A stretch of 64,000 nt of DNA from Lophium mytilinum (Eukaryota > Ascomycota > Dothideomycetes > Mytilinidiales > Mytilinidiaceae), in contig MU004182.1 of NCBI GenBank assembly GCA_010093605.1, positions 901,032-965,031 on the forward strand. Reading direction: 5' to 3'. Of the stretch, positions 50,691 to 63,098 are shown piece after piece; the stretch's first letter is position 1; the number at the start of each line of letters is the position of its first letter. The notes beneath the pieces were generated by a model. It was not told the origin of the DNA. It did not search any database and saw nothing but the letters and a program-made list of their open reading frames with translations. The translations under genes were made by a program, and so were the position numbers.

Positions 50691-52433
50691 ATGGAAGATT
50701 CGTTACTGCCGACGTTAGCCTCGCCACGCAATATGGCCTCTAGCTTCCGAAGTCGCGGACGATATGGAAATAGCTGTCTGCGGCCGCTCCTCTTCGCGGT
50801 CGTGTGCGTAGTGATGGTGTACATGGCATCGACAATGCTAGAAAGCCCGAGCGTGAGGAGGATAGAAGAAGAAGGCTTGCCAGACCCAAGCCGGGGACGA
50901 TTCGAAGACAGGCCGAAGACTCATACGACGAGCGGGAAACCGACGAATGCAACGGGGGCGCCGAGACCGCAGGAGAAGACGTGGAAGGAGAAGATCTCGG
51001 AAATAAACCCGTGGGCGAAACACGGTGATGTTGAACCGAATACGAACACAACGGCCCTGGAATCTGAATTGCTCATCTATCCCGACGAGTCCTCTCTAGG
51101 TGCTAGGGTGCGGATTGGGAAAGTGATGATGCAGTTTGGTCACCCTTCGCCGGTATACGATCGCGCGCTGCGGTCGCACGAGCGGCACAACAAGATACAC
51201 AATTACCCGCTGCACATCCTGCGTTATCCAATGCTTGATGGCATATGGGCGAAGGCGGCGTACATCCAATATGTGCTTCTTCGTGAGATGAGCAAGCCGG
51301 AGCCGGACCGACTGCAGTGGTTGTTCTGGGTGGATTCGGATACCATAATCATGAACCCGCTGATGCCGATCGAAGCGCTACTACCGCCGGACGACCCGGA
51401 GTGGGATGATGTGAATCTACTCGTAGCTCATGACTGGAACGGATTGAACGCTGGGGTGTTTCCGGTACGCGTCTGCGACTGGAGCGTGGAGCTCTTCTCT
51501 GCGGTACTTGCGCTGCGTTTCTATAAACCGGACGTCGACCTGCCTTACGCGGAGCAGAGTGCCATAGATTATCTGATCCAGGACGAGAGACTCAGTCCAA
51601 ATGTAATCAAAACGCCGCAACGATGGTTCAACGCGTATCAGCCCAAGTTCGGGAGCGACAATGTGGAGTTCTGGCAAGCGAGAAAGGGAGACATGCTTGT
51701 GCATTTTCCTGGAAATGACAATCGGGACGAGCGGATGCGGCAGTGGCTTGACATGGCAGAGAGACATAAGTGGGACATTGAGCTTCAAAACACTCTGTAT
51801 CCCGAGGAGGCGGCCGACTTCTGGGAGGAAGAGAAGAAAAAGCGGGTTGAAGTGAGGAAGAGAGCAGAAGCTTCCAGGAAGGACATGTCGATATATCTGG
51901 AGGAGCTGAATGAGCGGGTATCGAAATTCGGCAGGAAGCTAACAGACGACGACTTCCATGCGTTGGAGGATCAAATTTCGAAGACCAAAGAGGTCATGAA
52001 TGACCAGAAGACGAAGAACAACGTCCACAGGCTGGAGGCCGAGTTCCAGAATCTTAAAAAGGTGCGTCCTGGCGTCCCGTGTGGTATATTCTGGTGTTAA
52101 GGATGTGATGAGCTAACGTAGTATAATGTTTGATAGGAAGCTACAACATTGCGTGAACTCATCGAATCGATTGAGACGCTGAAGCAAGAGGAACAGCGAC
52201 AGAAAGAGAAGGAGAGAGAAGAGCATAAGAAGAAAAAGGAAGAAGAGCAGGAAGAGCTCAGGAGAAAGATAGAAGCCGCAGCAAAGGAGAAAGAGCAGCA
52301 TACACCATCTCCCCCGCATGCCCCGGGGCCCCCAAAGCCGCCACATCTCCCAGGAAGTACAGCCACGGACGAGTCCGACGCAGATGGGACATATTCTACC
52401 AAGGAAATGCAAGACAAGAGAGACCTCGCGTGA
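50691..52433 (+). CDS. GT34-family glycosyltransferase (Gma12/Mnn10-like), type II membrane protein
   Basis: Two exons, 50691-52061 and 52137-52433, give 555 residues. The N-terminus has a short cytosolic part and one anchor (LRPLLFAVVCVVMVYMAS, about residues 29-46), then a stem. The catalytic domain has KAAYIQYVLLREM, WLFWVDSDTIIMNPL (DxD metal site), VAHDWNGLNAGVFPVR, QSAIDYLIQDE and LVHFPGND, all standard for GT34. Related enzymes add alpha-1,2-galactose or alpha-1,6-mannose to Golgi N-glycans. Beyond the usual end of the domain (about 385) this protein has about 150 extra residues of Lys/Glu-rich coiled coil and a Pro-rich tail (HTPSPPHAPGPPKPPH), an unusual addition for this family. The ATG at 50691 is chosen because upstream frame content is not membrane-like. 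Confidence 0.85.
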
Positions 52434-54769
52434 GCGTATTGCAAGCGTGGGGAAATCGTCAAGATTGTAGTTGTAAAACATAGAAGAGAAGAGAGGAAAA
52501 CGGAAGAAGCTCCCGGTGATTCTGTTACTCATGGAAGTACAACCGAAATATCCAGAAGGGTTGTCATAGAGGTGGATAAGGTAGACGTCAGGACTAGGTA
52601 GAAAGAAGACACGACACGGAAGGCCTCAGCAAATGAAGTGGCATGGATAGGGAAACACTGCGGGGTGCGGAGGCTAGTCCCAGGAGGGTCTCTAGCGGAC
52701 GCGGCACAATGTCTAGCTACTGAAATATATAGACTATTGCAAGCATGATAGCGACGTGTTCAACATGGAGGTCGGCAAAGCTAATGTCGGGTTCGAAACC
52801 GTCTGTGATAGCAGCTGCCGGCATCTGCCATGTGCTTCCCAAGGCCACCTTTGAATTGATGATATGTGGGTGCTGCTGTGAGGCGGTTGTTACGCGGCGT
52901 TTGTTGAGGCCTAGGCCCAACATGTTGGTTTTCATGGCCTCGTACAGGTGGTGTTGGGGTACGCGGTGAATCCAAATAGTAAGAGGCGCAAAATATAGGA
53001 GAAGTGGATATGAAGATGAGCTCCTTGAAACCTGGGGCGTGAGGCTAGGTAATGAAGCTGGCGATGGAGTATACAAGTCCGATTAGCGAGAGACAGGCCG
53101 GGAACCGATCGGAGGGCGTTAGCGGGCTTGTAGCACAAGTGAAACCTCAATTGCCATGACGTGCAAAGGGAAGAGGGTAAGCAGTGTGGCCTTTCCCACC
53201 GTTGCTAGATTGGGGCTTTGTTTGGCGGGAGGAGGCGTCGTGGGGCGGCCGGAGAGATTCAAGCAGGCGTGGCAGGGTGGGCTCAACACCATGGCACGGC
53301 TCGAAGATGCAGCACATGAAGAAATGCGGAGCTTCACGCTTGTGCGGTAGTGGGCGAATGAGAGGCGCGGGTTGTGCGCGACGATGATGCAAGGCCAGTT
53401 GGCGTCCGTGGGAGAGCCGGACAATCGCTCGGTCTCCCCACCGGGAAGATCATCTCTAGGCGATTAACAGCCGCTCATTGGCTACACGTCGACGAAGTTG
53501 CAGACGGCGGGGCACTCGAAGACAGCGGGAGTCGACTCCGACTGCAGTGTGTGTGAAGTGATAAGAGGTGGCTGACTGAGAAACGCAGATACAGCTCTCC
53601 AGAATGTTGCGAGCCAGAGACGACGTGGTAATCGGAGAGTTGATCGCGACCTTCACGACACCACCATCAGAACTCGACGCGCTGGGAATACAGGGTTCAA
53701 GGGTAGCTCGAGCGGGAGATGCACGGCTTGACGGACAGGGTCCAGTTGGTGCATCATCACTCGCGGACTTGTGCAACGCAAGATCCGAGGGATGCTCATC
53801 GTGAAGGGTGCCAGGTTGAAGCTTGCTACTGTATGACGAAGCCTGCTAGATTGAAGATGCGAGATTGAACCTGCTGGATTGAACGTGCCAGATGGAAGCC
53901 TGCCGCGTGTAAACCACTTCACCCGACGCTGTGCTCCATGGAGGTTTCTTGATAGAGTTCGTTGGGGAGAAAGAGGCGCTGTGCTATGGTCGTCCTTTGG
54001 CAAAGAACGACGCACGGTTGAGTACTTCCGTAGCCTTCGTGGCGTGCTATCTTGATGGACTGAGGACTGACATGCATGGCTTGCAGGGGAGCCCGCTCCA
54101 GATGCCAAACTTGATGTCGCCGAGGATCGACATGCGCTTAACGAGCACGGCCAGCGAGCTAGCTGGCCTCTTCGGGACATTATGACGGGGGATGCGCCGC
54201 CCATTGGTCGCTGCCATCAGGATTCCTCCGATTGTGATTGTTGGCCGTCGTGCTGCTTGCATCTCACGCTGCTGCACTCTCACCACAAACAAGAGTCGCT
54301 CGACGCTTCCAGCTGCATCGTCGACGCAAGCCACGCAATGATGCCCTCACCTTTGCTCTCCGCCACGGCTGGCTGGTGCAGCTGCATCAGCCTTCACCAC
54401 AGCTGCTGGCGATGCCAATCCGCTTTCGAGCCCCATGCCGTGCCGCTTGACCGCGATCAGCCTCGCCTTGATGCCAATCCTGCTCGAATTCGGTCTCGAT
54501 CCCAACCCCAGCTACGCCACCCAGCTGCACGCCAACGCGTCCGGCACGCCCAACTCCCGCCGCATCCAAGAGCTTGCAAAGCCAGGCGCGCGGAGAGGCC
54601 CTGTATATCCATGATGCTGTGGCCAGCCGCCTGGGGGAACCGTACCAGGGGATTCCTGTCCATGTTCCAAATACCGCCCTCCCGAAGCTTTGGCAGACCA
54701 AGACAGTAGGCGCCCATCCCGCCCATCTCAAACACTGTCTCCACTGCTGTTGAGCGAGCATCCTAAATT
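52434..54769. other. 2.3-kb gap without a supported gene
   Basis: Small frames at 53119-53424, 53653-54204 and 54182-54709 have no recognisable motif and skewed composition. Degenerate GATTGAA-type repeats occur at 53806-53904. The last kilobase may include promoter and 5' leader of the DUF8004 gene. Confidence 0.45.
53806..53904. repeat. Degenerate short tandem repeat (GCTGGATTGAA-like)
   Basis: Eight or so imperfect units such as CCAGGTTGAA, GCTAGATTGAA, GAGATTGAA, GCTGGATTGAA and CCAGATGGAA follow each other at about 10-14 bp spacing. Confidence 0.5.
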
Positions 54770-57700
54770 ATGGTCGAGCGGCCGCCAGTCCCCAGCCGCT
54801 GCTCCTCCCTACGCTCACGCTCTGCATCCAGCAACAGCTTCCACAGCTCTCACGATTCCCAAGACAGCACAAGCAACGGCACCAATTCCAGCTCCCGGGA
54901 ACAGGCCAAGCCGAGCACGCAGGGCCAGATCCCAGCCGTGTCCCGCGTCAGTTTGGACGGCCCGTCGTTGGACCTGGCTGATATCCTAGCTGAGGCGAAG
55001 GCGACCCAGTCTCTTAAGCTCGACTCGGTCCCAAACTTCTCACGCGTGAGAACTTCTGCCAATTTCGACCTCCCAGAGGACGTGCCAGAGGACGCAATGG
55101 CACCAATGCGGGTCTCCCGGAGAGCTCCCACGGGCCCTGGTGCCATGAGGAATCCTACGCGCCAGGAAAAGGTCAAGCGATGGGACGGCGAAACTAAGAC
55201 CGTCGAAGAATGGGATGGGCTACGAAGGGTGAGAAGCTCTAGTTACATACGTCGGAACTTCGCTAATCATTCGCATCTTTCAGGACCACGAGTTGTGGTA
55301 CGAACACGGTGACTGCCATGTTCATCTCTATGCCAGAGGAGCTTCGCGACGCGGCCCTTCATTTCGTGTCCCCTTCAAAGCTTTACGGGATGCCAATTGC
55401 GGTGCCATGTTCAGTCTCTGCTTTGCACAAATGGCCCCGGAAACGCCAGGTAGCCCTTCCTCGCGCATCCCCACCAAAGGCTCTTGTGATCTCTACATAC
55501 CAGCGCCAGACGAATCCTCCAGAGAGGCGTCCTTCCAGTGGCATCTTACAACGCGCAACTTCTTCGCCTTTGTTCTTAGCAAACCGCTTGTTGGAACCCA
55601 TCTCGGCAAGACTCTGGTCGATTTGCAGGAGAGAATGCACCTTTTCCGGTCTGGACAGATCAACAACCACGAGGACTTCTTGGTCTACATTGACGACATG
55701 GGATATCGCAACTTTGTCGACACCCCCGATTACGCTCTCTCAATGCTGTATTATGCCGAGCACTATCAGCTCCGTGACCTTTGGGTGGACGCTTTCGCCC
55801 ACTGTGTCGGAATGAACGACCGACTGTGTCTGAGTCCCGAGTTTGAAGTCAGTACTATTTGATCACACGTAGCTTTTGTATAGCTGACATCATTCTAGCA
55901 CATACGTCGTGTGACGAAGGCGCTCATAACAAGAGCCTACCTTGAAATGGACCTTCATTTGGGACGAGTGGCTGCGGCTCTGAGCCATTTCCTCGAGGAT
56001 GACTTGTCAGCTTCTAATCTTGGCCTCAGTCAGGGAGCGCGAGCTCATCTGGACCGCTTTCGATCTTTCCTCCAGAGCTTCTACGTCGAAAAGTTTGGAT
56101 ATTGGCCGCCTCCTGAAGGCGCTTCATACTCAAAGTCCCTCTATAGATCCATGTACTTCGACTTCCGGAGTCTATATGACTACTTGGTGGACGTAGAGTC
56201 AGCCGACACCATTCAGACCCAGAAGCCGGCAAGCGGGGGAATATGTGTCCTGCAGAATGTCCACGCATTTGACAGGCGACACAAATTTACTCCACTACCT
56301 CATCCACTGCCAAGACTGCCATTTGTCTCTAGCCAGGCTAATCGGACGCAATCTCAACGAGCATTAGTAGCTTTCAAGCTCGGCTCCAAGAATGCCAAGA
56401 CGGATGTTTACCTCACCACGCGAGCGGCGCTGACTGCAGCTACAAACACGACTGATATCTCGGTTACTACATCTCCCCTTGTTGTGTCATATATGCGCTT
56501 CGAGCGTGAGTGCGCGGTGAAGCAGCGGGAAGAGAAGGTGTCGATAGCAGATGCGAGGAAAGTCCGGTGGCTATTGATATACGGCGCCCTCCAGATTCTC
56601 ATTTCAGCAATTCGAGCGCCAAAAGAAGTGCGCGATACCGAGGAGGCAAATTACCCATTATGCTGCCTCGTTGCCGGAACCCCACCCTGGAAAATTGGAG
56701 CCAACGCATTGAGGACACCCGTAGTGCCATCGGCCAATGCGACTGAAGCTTTTACCACTTATCTCTCGGAAGTGGTAAAGGCGGATGAAGATTCCTACTT
56801 GACCGACGATATGACTCCTCTAACTAACATTCAACCGGACTGTGAGATGGGAGATTATTTTACTCACACCAATAACGACGTTGGTTCAACTTCTTCTCTA
56901 CAGCATCAGCTTCCTGTGGAAGTTCCGGCGCCTCTTCGCGTAGCCCCCCCACTCCTTCGCAATACATCAATCAAATCCATGAAGCAGTTTGCAGTATCTC
57001 GCTTCTCTCGCCGCAACAGCGTGTTAGTCAAGGCACCTACTCAGCCGTTTTGTGAGATTATCGTGCACGGTTATGGGAACGGATTGAATCAAACGATCAT
57101 CGACCCTCCGTCTTCAACCGCGTCTCCCCGATCAGAGTCCCCTCAGCAACTAGCCAGCGTTGTTCCTACCATATCTATGGACCCCTCCCCAACCCTCGAG
57201 GCGTCAGGAAGGTCCGTTTCGAGTAGGCAGAGTCGCCGTGCCACGAGACCTATGCACCTCGAACTCAATTGCGATTCGCTCCCTGATATGGAGCGTACTC
57301 CTACCTTGGATACTTTCCAGATTGACGGCGTCCAGGAACTCAATGCATCAGGCTCAGCGAGCACCAGTTCGGATACCAGTTCGCCCATGACTCCAGTCTT
57401 TAGCCGGGCCAGCTCAACATCATCAGCATCTAGTTACGGGCCATCAAATCAAGAAGTCGACAGCAAGGCTGTGAGCGAATGCAGCAACGTTCTTGGTGGG
57501 CTGGTCTCGATGGATAGCCCAACCTCGAAATACAGCTCGGTCCCCAACTCCCCTGTATCTCCCACAGCACGTGGACGAAAGCTTCGTTTCAGTTTCGGCA
57601 GCGCGTCTAGCGATGCCGCACCAATATATCTCCAGCAAGTCAATAGAGCACCATCGCTCGCCGGTTTCGACTTTGGACTCGATGGTACTTCCGAGACTAC

Positions 57701-58004
57701 CCCTTCGCTTAAACACTCCCCTTCTATCGACTCCTACAAGATTCCCACCGAAGCAATGCCACAGCTTCTCCGCCACAGCATCTCTCTCGAATCGTTCGAC
57801 ACCATGCGCAAAGCCGCGCCGGCTGTAGACATCTACGCCGCGCTGCAGATGCTCCCGCGTAGTGCTACGTCTCAAGAGGAACGGATTGAGGAATATGCGG
57901 AAGAGTCCGCACCTTCGCCGTCCGTTTCCACACCTCCCCAGTTCGCGAACAAAGTTCAAAAACCTAAGCTCAAGAAGAGATTGAGCCTCAGGATGTGGGG
58001 CTAG
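54770..58004 (+). CDS. DUF8004 domain-containing protein
   Basis: Three exons, 54770-55228, 55284-55847 and 55899-58004, give 1042 residues. The N-terminal 90 residues are Ser/Arg-rich and disordered. The conserved core starts with DLPEDVPEDAMAPMRVSRR, RRAPTGPGAMRNPTRQEKVK, RWDGETKTVEEWDGLRR|DHELW and runs through CHVHLYARGASRRGPSFRVP, FFAFVLSKPLVGTHLGKTLV, ALSMLYYAEHYQLRDLWVDA, and VRWLLIYGALQILISAIRAP (to about 640). I recognise this as the Pezizomycotina DUF8004 family; no function is known to me. The remaining 400 residues are Ser/Pro-rich with many SP/TP sites, ending KKRLSLRMWG. Both introns are phase 0. Confidence 0.87.
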
Positions 58005-59891
58005 ACCTTGTACAGCGTCATATTTGCTTATTTTTTGTGAGCGTTCTTGCCATTAGCGATACTTAAATTGTCTCGTTCAAGCGTTTTCGTCTTGCTGCTC
58101 GCCTCGATCTCCGCTATCTCTTACCACAACATTTGATACCCACACACTCGCTCGAGTTTCTTTAGTTATCTTTGCGCTTTTGGTGCTTGGGCTAGATTGG
58201 CGCTATTTCGAACCATTGTTGACATGGATCGAAGTTACTTGTAATGTCTCATTTAATCGAAGCGTCGTTGGGATGGAGTAAGGGAAGGAAGCGTTGCGAA
58301 CGGGAATGAGGCCATCGAATATAGAAACGGGTGAGGCTTGACTCAACCGAAACCTATATCACACATATATTATACCCTATATCTTCAACCCCGCTAGCTT
58401 GCAGCCCTACCAGTGTAGCCTAATCGAGCGATGTTTGGAGCGCGTCGTCTTGGTGGGGCCTCTAACCAGCTTTAGCCTACGCACTAACGATAGCACTCAT
58501 GGACCAATGAAGACGTAGAACATGGCACCAGCTTCGACTGATATCAACATTAGGAAGAATTGTCTTCGGAACGGCTCCGATGCGGTATCATCGACATGCC
58601 CACTCACCTTTTCAAATCGTCAACACATGACTCGGAGACGGTAGACGATTACGTATGTACTTCTGAGAAAACATGGATCAGGACCTGCTGTTCCCAACCT
58701 AGCATGCTATTTACGCTCCACGCGTATTTCGTCCTAAGGCGGATTATAGCTATCTTCTGCCAAATGCAGCCTCTCCTCCAAGATCTCACCGAGTACCTCG
58801 TTAAACAACGCGAGGGCTGCCCCCGATCTTCCACGGAGCAGACGATGACTCCGACATACCTTCAACTTTTGTACCATTCAACCATACTCTCCAATACGTA
58901 GGCGCCAGAAAGCATTGGAAGATGAAACATGGTTAACCACGGAACCAGAGTGAGGCGACTTAGGCGAGGCGTGGGGCGCTCGGACCTGTTCATCTTAATT
59001 CAGACGGCTCACAAAAAGGTTAGCGTTAGCCGCCCAACCCTTTTCTTCTTGACACTTGCGCTTTCCCTCCCTTCAAAAGCTACTTTGCAAACGTTCTTGC
59101 AGAGCATGGAATTCCTTTCCGTTTTTTCAAAAGATGAGTTGGTGGTGATACAGAGCGACGAGAGCGGCTATTCACTCCACACGGGCTACGCGTTGTCCTG
59201 TGTTGTGTCAGGGGCACCTGTTTTGGACCCCAAACATGGCCATCCGAAGCCCAATCAGGCCAAGCTGTTTTTCAACGACATTTGGTGGAGATGCTCGACA
59301 ACAACAAGTACTGCTTGACAGGCTTTGCTACGAATCTTTCAATGCCTCAATACAGCTGCTCTCACGTGGAAGCACAAGGTCATCACATTGAATATGCTCA
59401 AGAAGGATAAGATCAGCATATTACTCTATCGATTATCGATACCCTTTCCAGATCTTCTGTTGACTTCAACTCAACAAAGGTAGTACTGAGGTAAGGATAA
59501 AAGAGTGATCATCACCACTCACGCAACCTAAATTGCTCCGGTCATAATGTATTCATCAATTGCTTTTTCCAGTATACTCAACAGGCCATGGTGCCAGCTT
59601 TTTGTGCACATCCGTCCTGTATGAACTCCTCTCCTCTCAAACTACTATGCCCCTTACTTGATAGTGCGACAATCGTCGGCGGTCGTCAGCAAATACCAAG
59701 AACAGAACAGCTAGACAGCAGAAAGCTGTCACCCCTTCTCATTGCACACGAATACTCCAAGAAGACCCATCTTCCACGGCACCAGCTCAACAAACCCCAA
59801 TTCCCGGTCGTTTATCGTCATTGTCCCCGGCCGTTTGAAAGCCGCGCTCAACCCACGAAGTCAGGATCCCGCCAACGCCGTAAAACTCAGG
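58005..59891. other. 1.9-kb intergenic region, no gene seen
   Basis: Frames at 58560-58901, 58929-59318 and 59588-59929 show no recognisable domain. A short palindrome TATCGATTATCGATA lies at 59427-59441. Both flanking genes point into this gap. Confidence 0.45.
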
Positions 59892-60896
59892 TTATGACGC
59901 ATCGACCTTATCCACAATACTCTCGATAGCCATACTCCTCGTCGACGGCGTCGTCGGCGTGGGCGGCGCCCTGGCCTCAACCTTTTTCGCCGGCGGCACA
60001 GGCAGCTGCGGCCTCTCCACGGCAACAGGCGTCGGCGGCTCAGGCTCCGCATCCGCCATCTCCTCATCCTCCCCACCCACGACCTCATCCACCTCCTTCA
60101 GCCAACTCGTCTTCAGCACCTCCATCGGCGGATCCAGATCCCCGGGTTTCCCCCCGCGCCGCGCCTCGGCCGCCGACATCTTGCGCTCGCCGCGCTTGTG
60201 CGGGTGGAAGTGCATGCGGCGCAGGTGGCTGGCGGCGTTGTAGCACTCGTTGTACTTCTTGCCCGACTGGCAGGCCTTGCAGTTCGCGAGGAAAGTCTGG
60301 TCTGGCGACGTGTCGATGGTCATCCAGACCTTGCGCGCCTTGCGGTGCACGCGGTTCGTGTGCCGCCGCAGCTCGTGCTCGCTGCGGAAGCCGTCCGGGT
60401 AGTCGTTGCAGGTGGGGCATTTCAGGCGCAGGACCTTCCTTGGGGGGGTCTTGGGCGGCGCGAAGGCGTTGTTGGTGTTGTTGTTGGGCGATGTCGGGCT
60501 GGCGGTGGTGCTGTTGCCGGGCTCGGGTTTTGGCGGTGCGGGTGCGGCGACGGCGGCGGTGGCGGGGGCTGTAGCTGCTGGAGTGAGGATGGGGACGGGG
60601 TCCTGGGGAGGAGCAGCTGTCGCGGGCGATGGTGGTGGTGGAACCGGAGCTTGAATTGGTGGTGGTGGAGCTGGAGGCTGCTGGGAGAGGACGGGGGCCG
60701 TCGAGGCGGCCGCCGCGGAGGCCTTTGCCAATTCGGCCTGCTTCGCCTCTTGCTTCGCCTTTGCCCTCGACTTCGCGGCAGCCATTGGGTCTTCGCGACG
60801 CTCACAGGCAGCAGATTCGACGGCCGGCACGGGGTGGCGCGAGGGCTTCAACGGGCAGATCGACGGGGTTCCGGGGTAGAGCAGCAGCAGCAGCAC
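59892..60896 (-). CDS. C2H2-type zinc-finger protein, DUF7896-like
   Basis: One exon as drawn, 334 residues; an upstream exon cannot be excluded. An Ala/Pro-rich low-complexity N-terminal half (about 40-150) precedes the conserved part: KCPTCNDYPDGFRSEHELRRH with TNRVH (a C2H2 finger), KARKVWMTIDTSPDQTFLAN, CKACQSGKKYNECYNAASHL and RRMHFHPHKRG (a second, wider Cys/His set). This two-part arrangement matches the DUF7896-type fungal regulators. The rest is acidic and Pro-rich. DNA binding is inferred from the fingers only. Start uncertain: 60896 opens the frame, but MAAAKSRAKAKQ at 60785 is a reasonable alternative. It is the last gene before the AT-rich block. Confidence 0.75.
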   Translation of the reverse strand: MLLLLLYPGTPSICPLKPSRHPVPAVESAACERREDPMAAAKSRAKAKQEAKQAELAKASAAAASTAPVLSQQPPAPPPPIQAPVPPPPSPATAAPPQDPVPILTPAATAPATAAVAAPAPPKPEPGNSTTASPTSPNNNTNNAFAPPKTPPRKVLRLKCPTCNDYPDGFRSEHELRRHTNRVHRKARKVWMTIDTSPDQTFLANCKACQSGKKYNECYNAASHLRRMHFHPHKRGERKMSAAEARRGGKPGDLDPPMEVLKTSWLKEVDEVVGGEDEEMADAEPEPPTPVAVERPQLPVPPAKKVEARAPPTPTTPSTRSMAIESIVDKVDAS

Positions 60897-61499
60897 AAGC
60901 AGCAGACGTCAGAGGGTCGATATGTATCGCAGCGGGAGCGGCGGAGGGGCGGAGCGATGTCGTAGCTAGTGAATCGGGGGAGGATCATACATGGCCCTGG
61001 CACAGTAGTATGTAGTAGGGTGCGGGGGGGGGAAGATTTTGGAGTCGTGGGTGGTCTGCCTTCTGCCTGATATTTGCAGAGAGAGAGAGAAGAGAGCTCG
61101 CACTCGCCCGGGGCTGGCAGCACGCACACGCAGCAAGCAAAAGCAGCAGCAGGGCAGGGCGGGCAGATCAGTGGTGGGTGGTGCGCGCGCGAGGCTGAGC
61201 TTCAGCCCTCTTGTAAGCCTCGCTCCCCAGCCGGCGGCCTTGTCTTTTTGCAGACGCAGCCACGTCCGAGAGCGGATGAGCCAGCTGACGGCCGATTCGT
61301 TCGCTGAGGGGGGGAGTCCCCCGATTTCCAAGGGTTTCCAAGGTTTCCTCAGCCTGGAGACATGCGCCGGCCCTGCGAGTGGCCAGACCGCCCGCCTGCA
61401 GAAGGGAATGCCAGCGAGCTGCAGTGGAAAGAGTGGACCGCTTTGATAGCCCAAAAAGAAACCCGCACTGCACTCTGCGAGGTGCGCACACGCTGTTAA
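60897..61499. other. GC-rich promoter/leader region of the zinc-finger gene
   Basis: About 600 bp with microsatellite-like CAG, GA and G runs (for example CAG units near 60883-60902, a GA run near 61079-61097, a G run near 61024). No independent gene could be supported. It ends abruptly at the AT-rich block. Confidence 0.5.
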
Positions 61500-61546
61500 G
61501 ATTATTGACCGTGCGTAGTAGTAGATCGCTTTAGGAGCTGAAGTAA

Positions 61547-61572
61547 GGGTGGACCAAGTAGAAAGTCCACCC
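61547..61572. repeat. Short inverted repeat at the edge of the AT-rich block
   Basis: GGGTGGAC (61547-61554) and GTCCACCC (61565-61572) are perfect 8-bp arms around a 10-bp loop, exactly where the GC-rich DNA gives way to the AT-rich block. Confidence 0.6.
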
Positions 61573-62984
61573 GCTCATGCATGTATATAGTCTAGTCTAA
61601 GCCCTAGATAGTAAATAAATCTATTAAGTTTTAATAGGTTATAAGCCCGGCGCTTTACAGCGTACTAAGTAACTATCTATTAAATCTATACTCTTTAGAT
61701 TCTACTTAAAACTAGAAGAGTTATAAGAATTATATACCTATAGATATATATAAGTAACTTATAAGTAAATATATTATCTCTAAAATATAAAAGTATTATC
61801 TAAAGAATATAAAATAAATTATTACTATAGGTATAAAGGTAAAAGTATTATCTTTAAGATATAGATTTTATCTATAGAATATAAAACTACTTATAGCTAT
61901 AGGTATAAAGTAAGGTAAAAGATAGTCTACTAATACTACTTAAATATCCCTTATAAAAGTAAAGTAAGAAGAATATAAATAGTAAGAAAAAGAAATAACT
62001 TATTATAAAACTACTATAAATGTAGTAAGTAAGTAACTCCTTACTATTTAATAATAAGTTATAGTAGTAAGGGGTAAGTAGAATATAATATAATTAGGTA
62101 GGTTTCTACTTCTTTAGAAAAGTTTTCCTACTAAGTAGATAGTTCTTAGACTTATAGTTCTTAATCTAGTAGAATATAAAAGTCTCTAGCGTATTCTAGA
62201 TAATAGCTTTAGATATTCTATAACTACTCTTTAAGATTATTTATATTCTTATTATTATTTCTTTCTTAGAGGTCTTTATCTTTATATTTTTCTCTTAAAG
62301 AGCTACTTACTACTTTAATTATACTAAAAGCTACTAAAGTACCTAGAATAAGTTTATTTTATATAGAAATAACTACCTAGAATAGTAGTAAGAAGTAGAA
62401 AAGAGAGTTAAAGTAAGTAGAAAAGAAGGGGAGAAAGTGCTAAAAGGCTACTAATAACCTTTCTACTGCTGCATTAACGTTAATATTAAAAAAAAGCGCA
62501 ATAGTAAGCTTTATCTTTAATAAAGCTAGTAAATAGTCTAGGGGTAGTAAATAACTATAAACTTAAAGCTACTACTATAGATAGTTATTTATTATAAGTT
62601 TTAATAAAACCTGCCTTAAGTAAAGCGCTTTAAGTATCTATTATAGCCTCTTCTACCTAAATCTACCTTCTAGCTAGAAAGAGTATATTAAGAGGCGTAT
62701 AGGTAGTAGAAAATAATAACCTTTTAAATAACCCTTTAAATAACTCTTTAGATAATAATAATAATAAATCCTCTAATAATAACTAAAATAATAGTTAAAC
62801 CTCTTAAGCATAGTAAGTATAAACTAAACCCGCGCACTAAGTATATATTAAGCCTTTTTAGGCACTACTAAATTCTTTTCTATAAGAATTCCCATTTATT
62901 CTATTAACTAATAGTAAGATAAATATTTAAAATATTATTAACTACTATAGAAGCCCCTCCGGGGCTTTCTCTTAAACTATTAGA

Positions 62985-63098
62985 GCGCCTACCGGGGCGG
63001 TAGTAGTATTCTTAATATCTAGGCCTAGATAACTATACTTAGCGCCTACCGGGGCGGTAGTAGTATTCTTAATATCTAGGCCTAGATAACTATACTTA
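62985..63098. repeat. Two perfect 57-bp tandem copies inside the AT-rich block
   Basis: The unit starting GCGCCTACCGGGGCGGTAG is repeated exactly at 63042, and a third copy begins (GCGCC) at 63099. Each unit contains two dyads: CTACCG-GGG-CGGTAG and the palindrome TATCTAGGCCTAGATA. Just upstream, 62951-62967 is another hairpin (AAGCCCC-TCC-GGGGCTT). Confidence 0.85.

Noticed and set aside
53653-54204. 183-residue minus-strand frame
   Set aside because: Arg/Ser-rich with no motif, crosses the degenerate repeat array; not credible as a gene without transcript evidence.
54182-54709. 175-residue plus-strand frame before the DUF8004 gene
   Set aside because: Cys/His/Arg-biased composition with no zinc-finger spacing; more likely leader DNA.
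58560-59318. Two plus-strand frames in the gap after the DUF8004 gene
   Set aside because: No family resemblance, no splice-linked partner exon; treated as non-coding.
60198-60965. 255-residue plus-strand frame over the zinc-finger gene
   Set aside because: Gly/Trp/Arg-rich antisense of the Ala/Pro-rich region; zinc-finger motifs support the minus strand.
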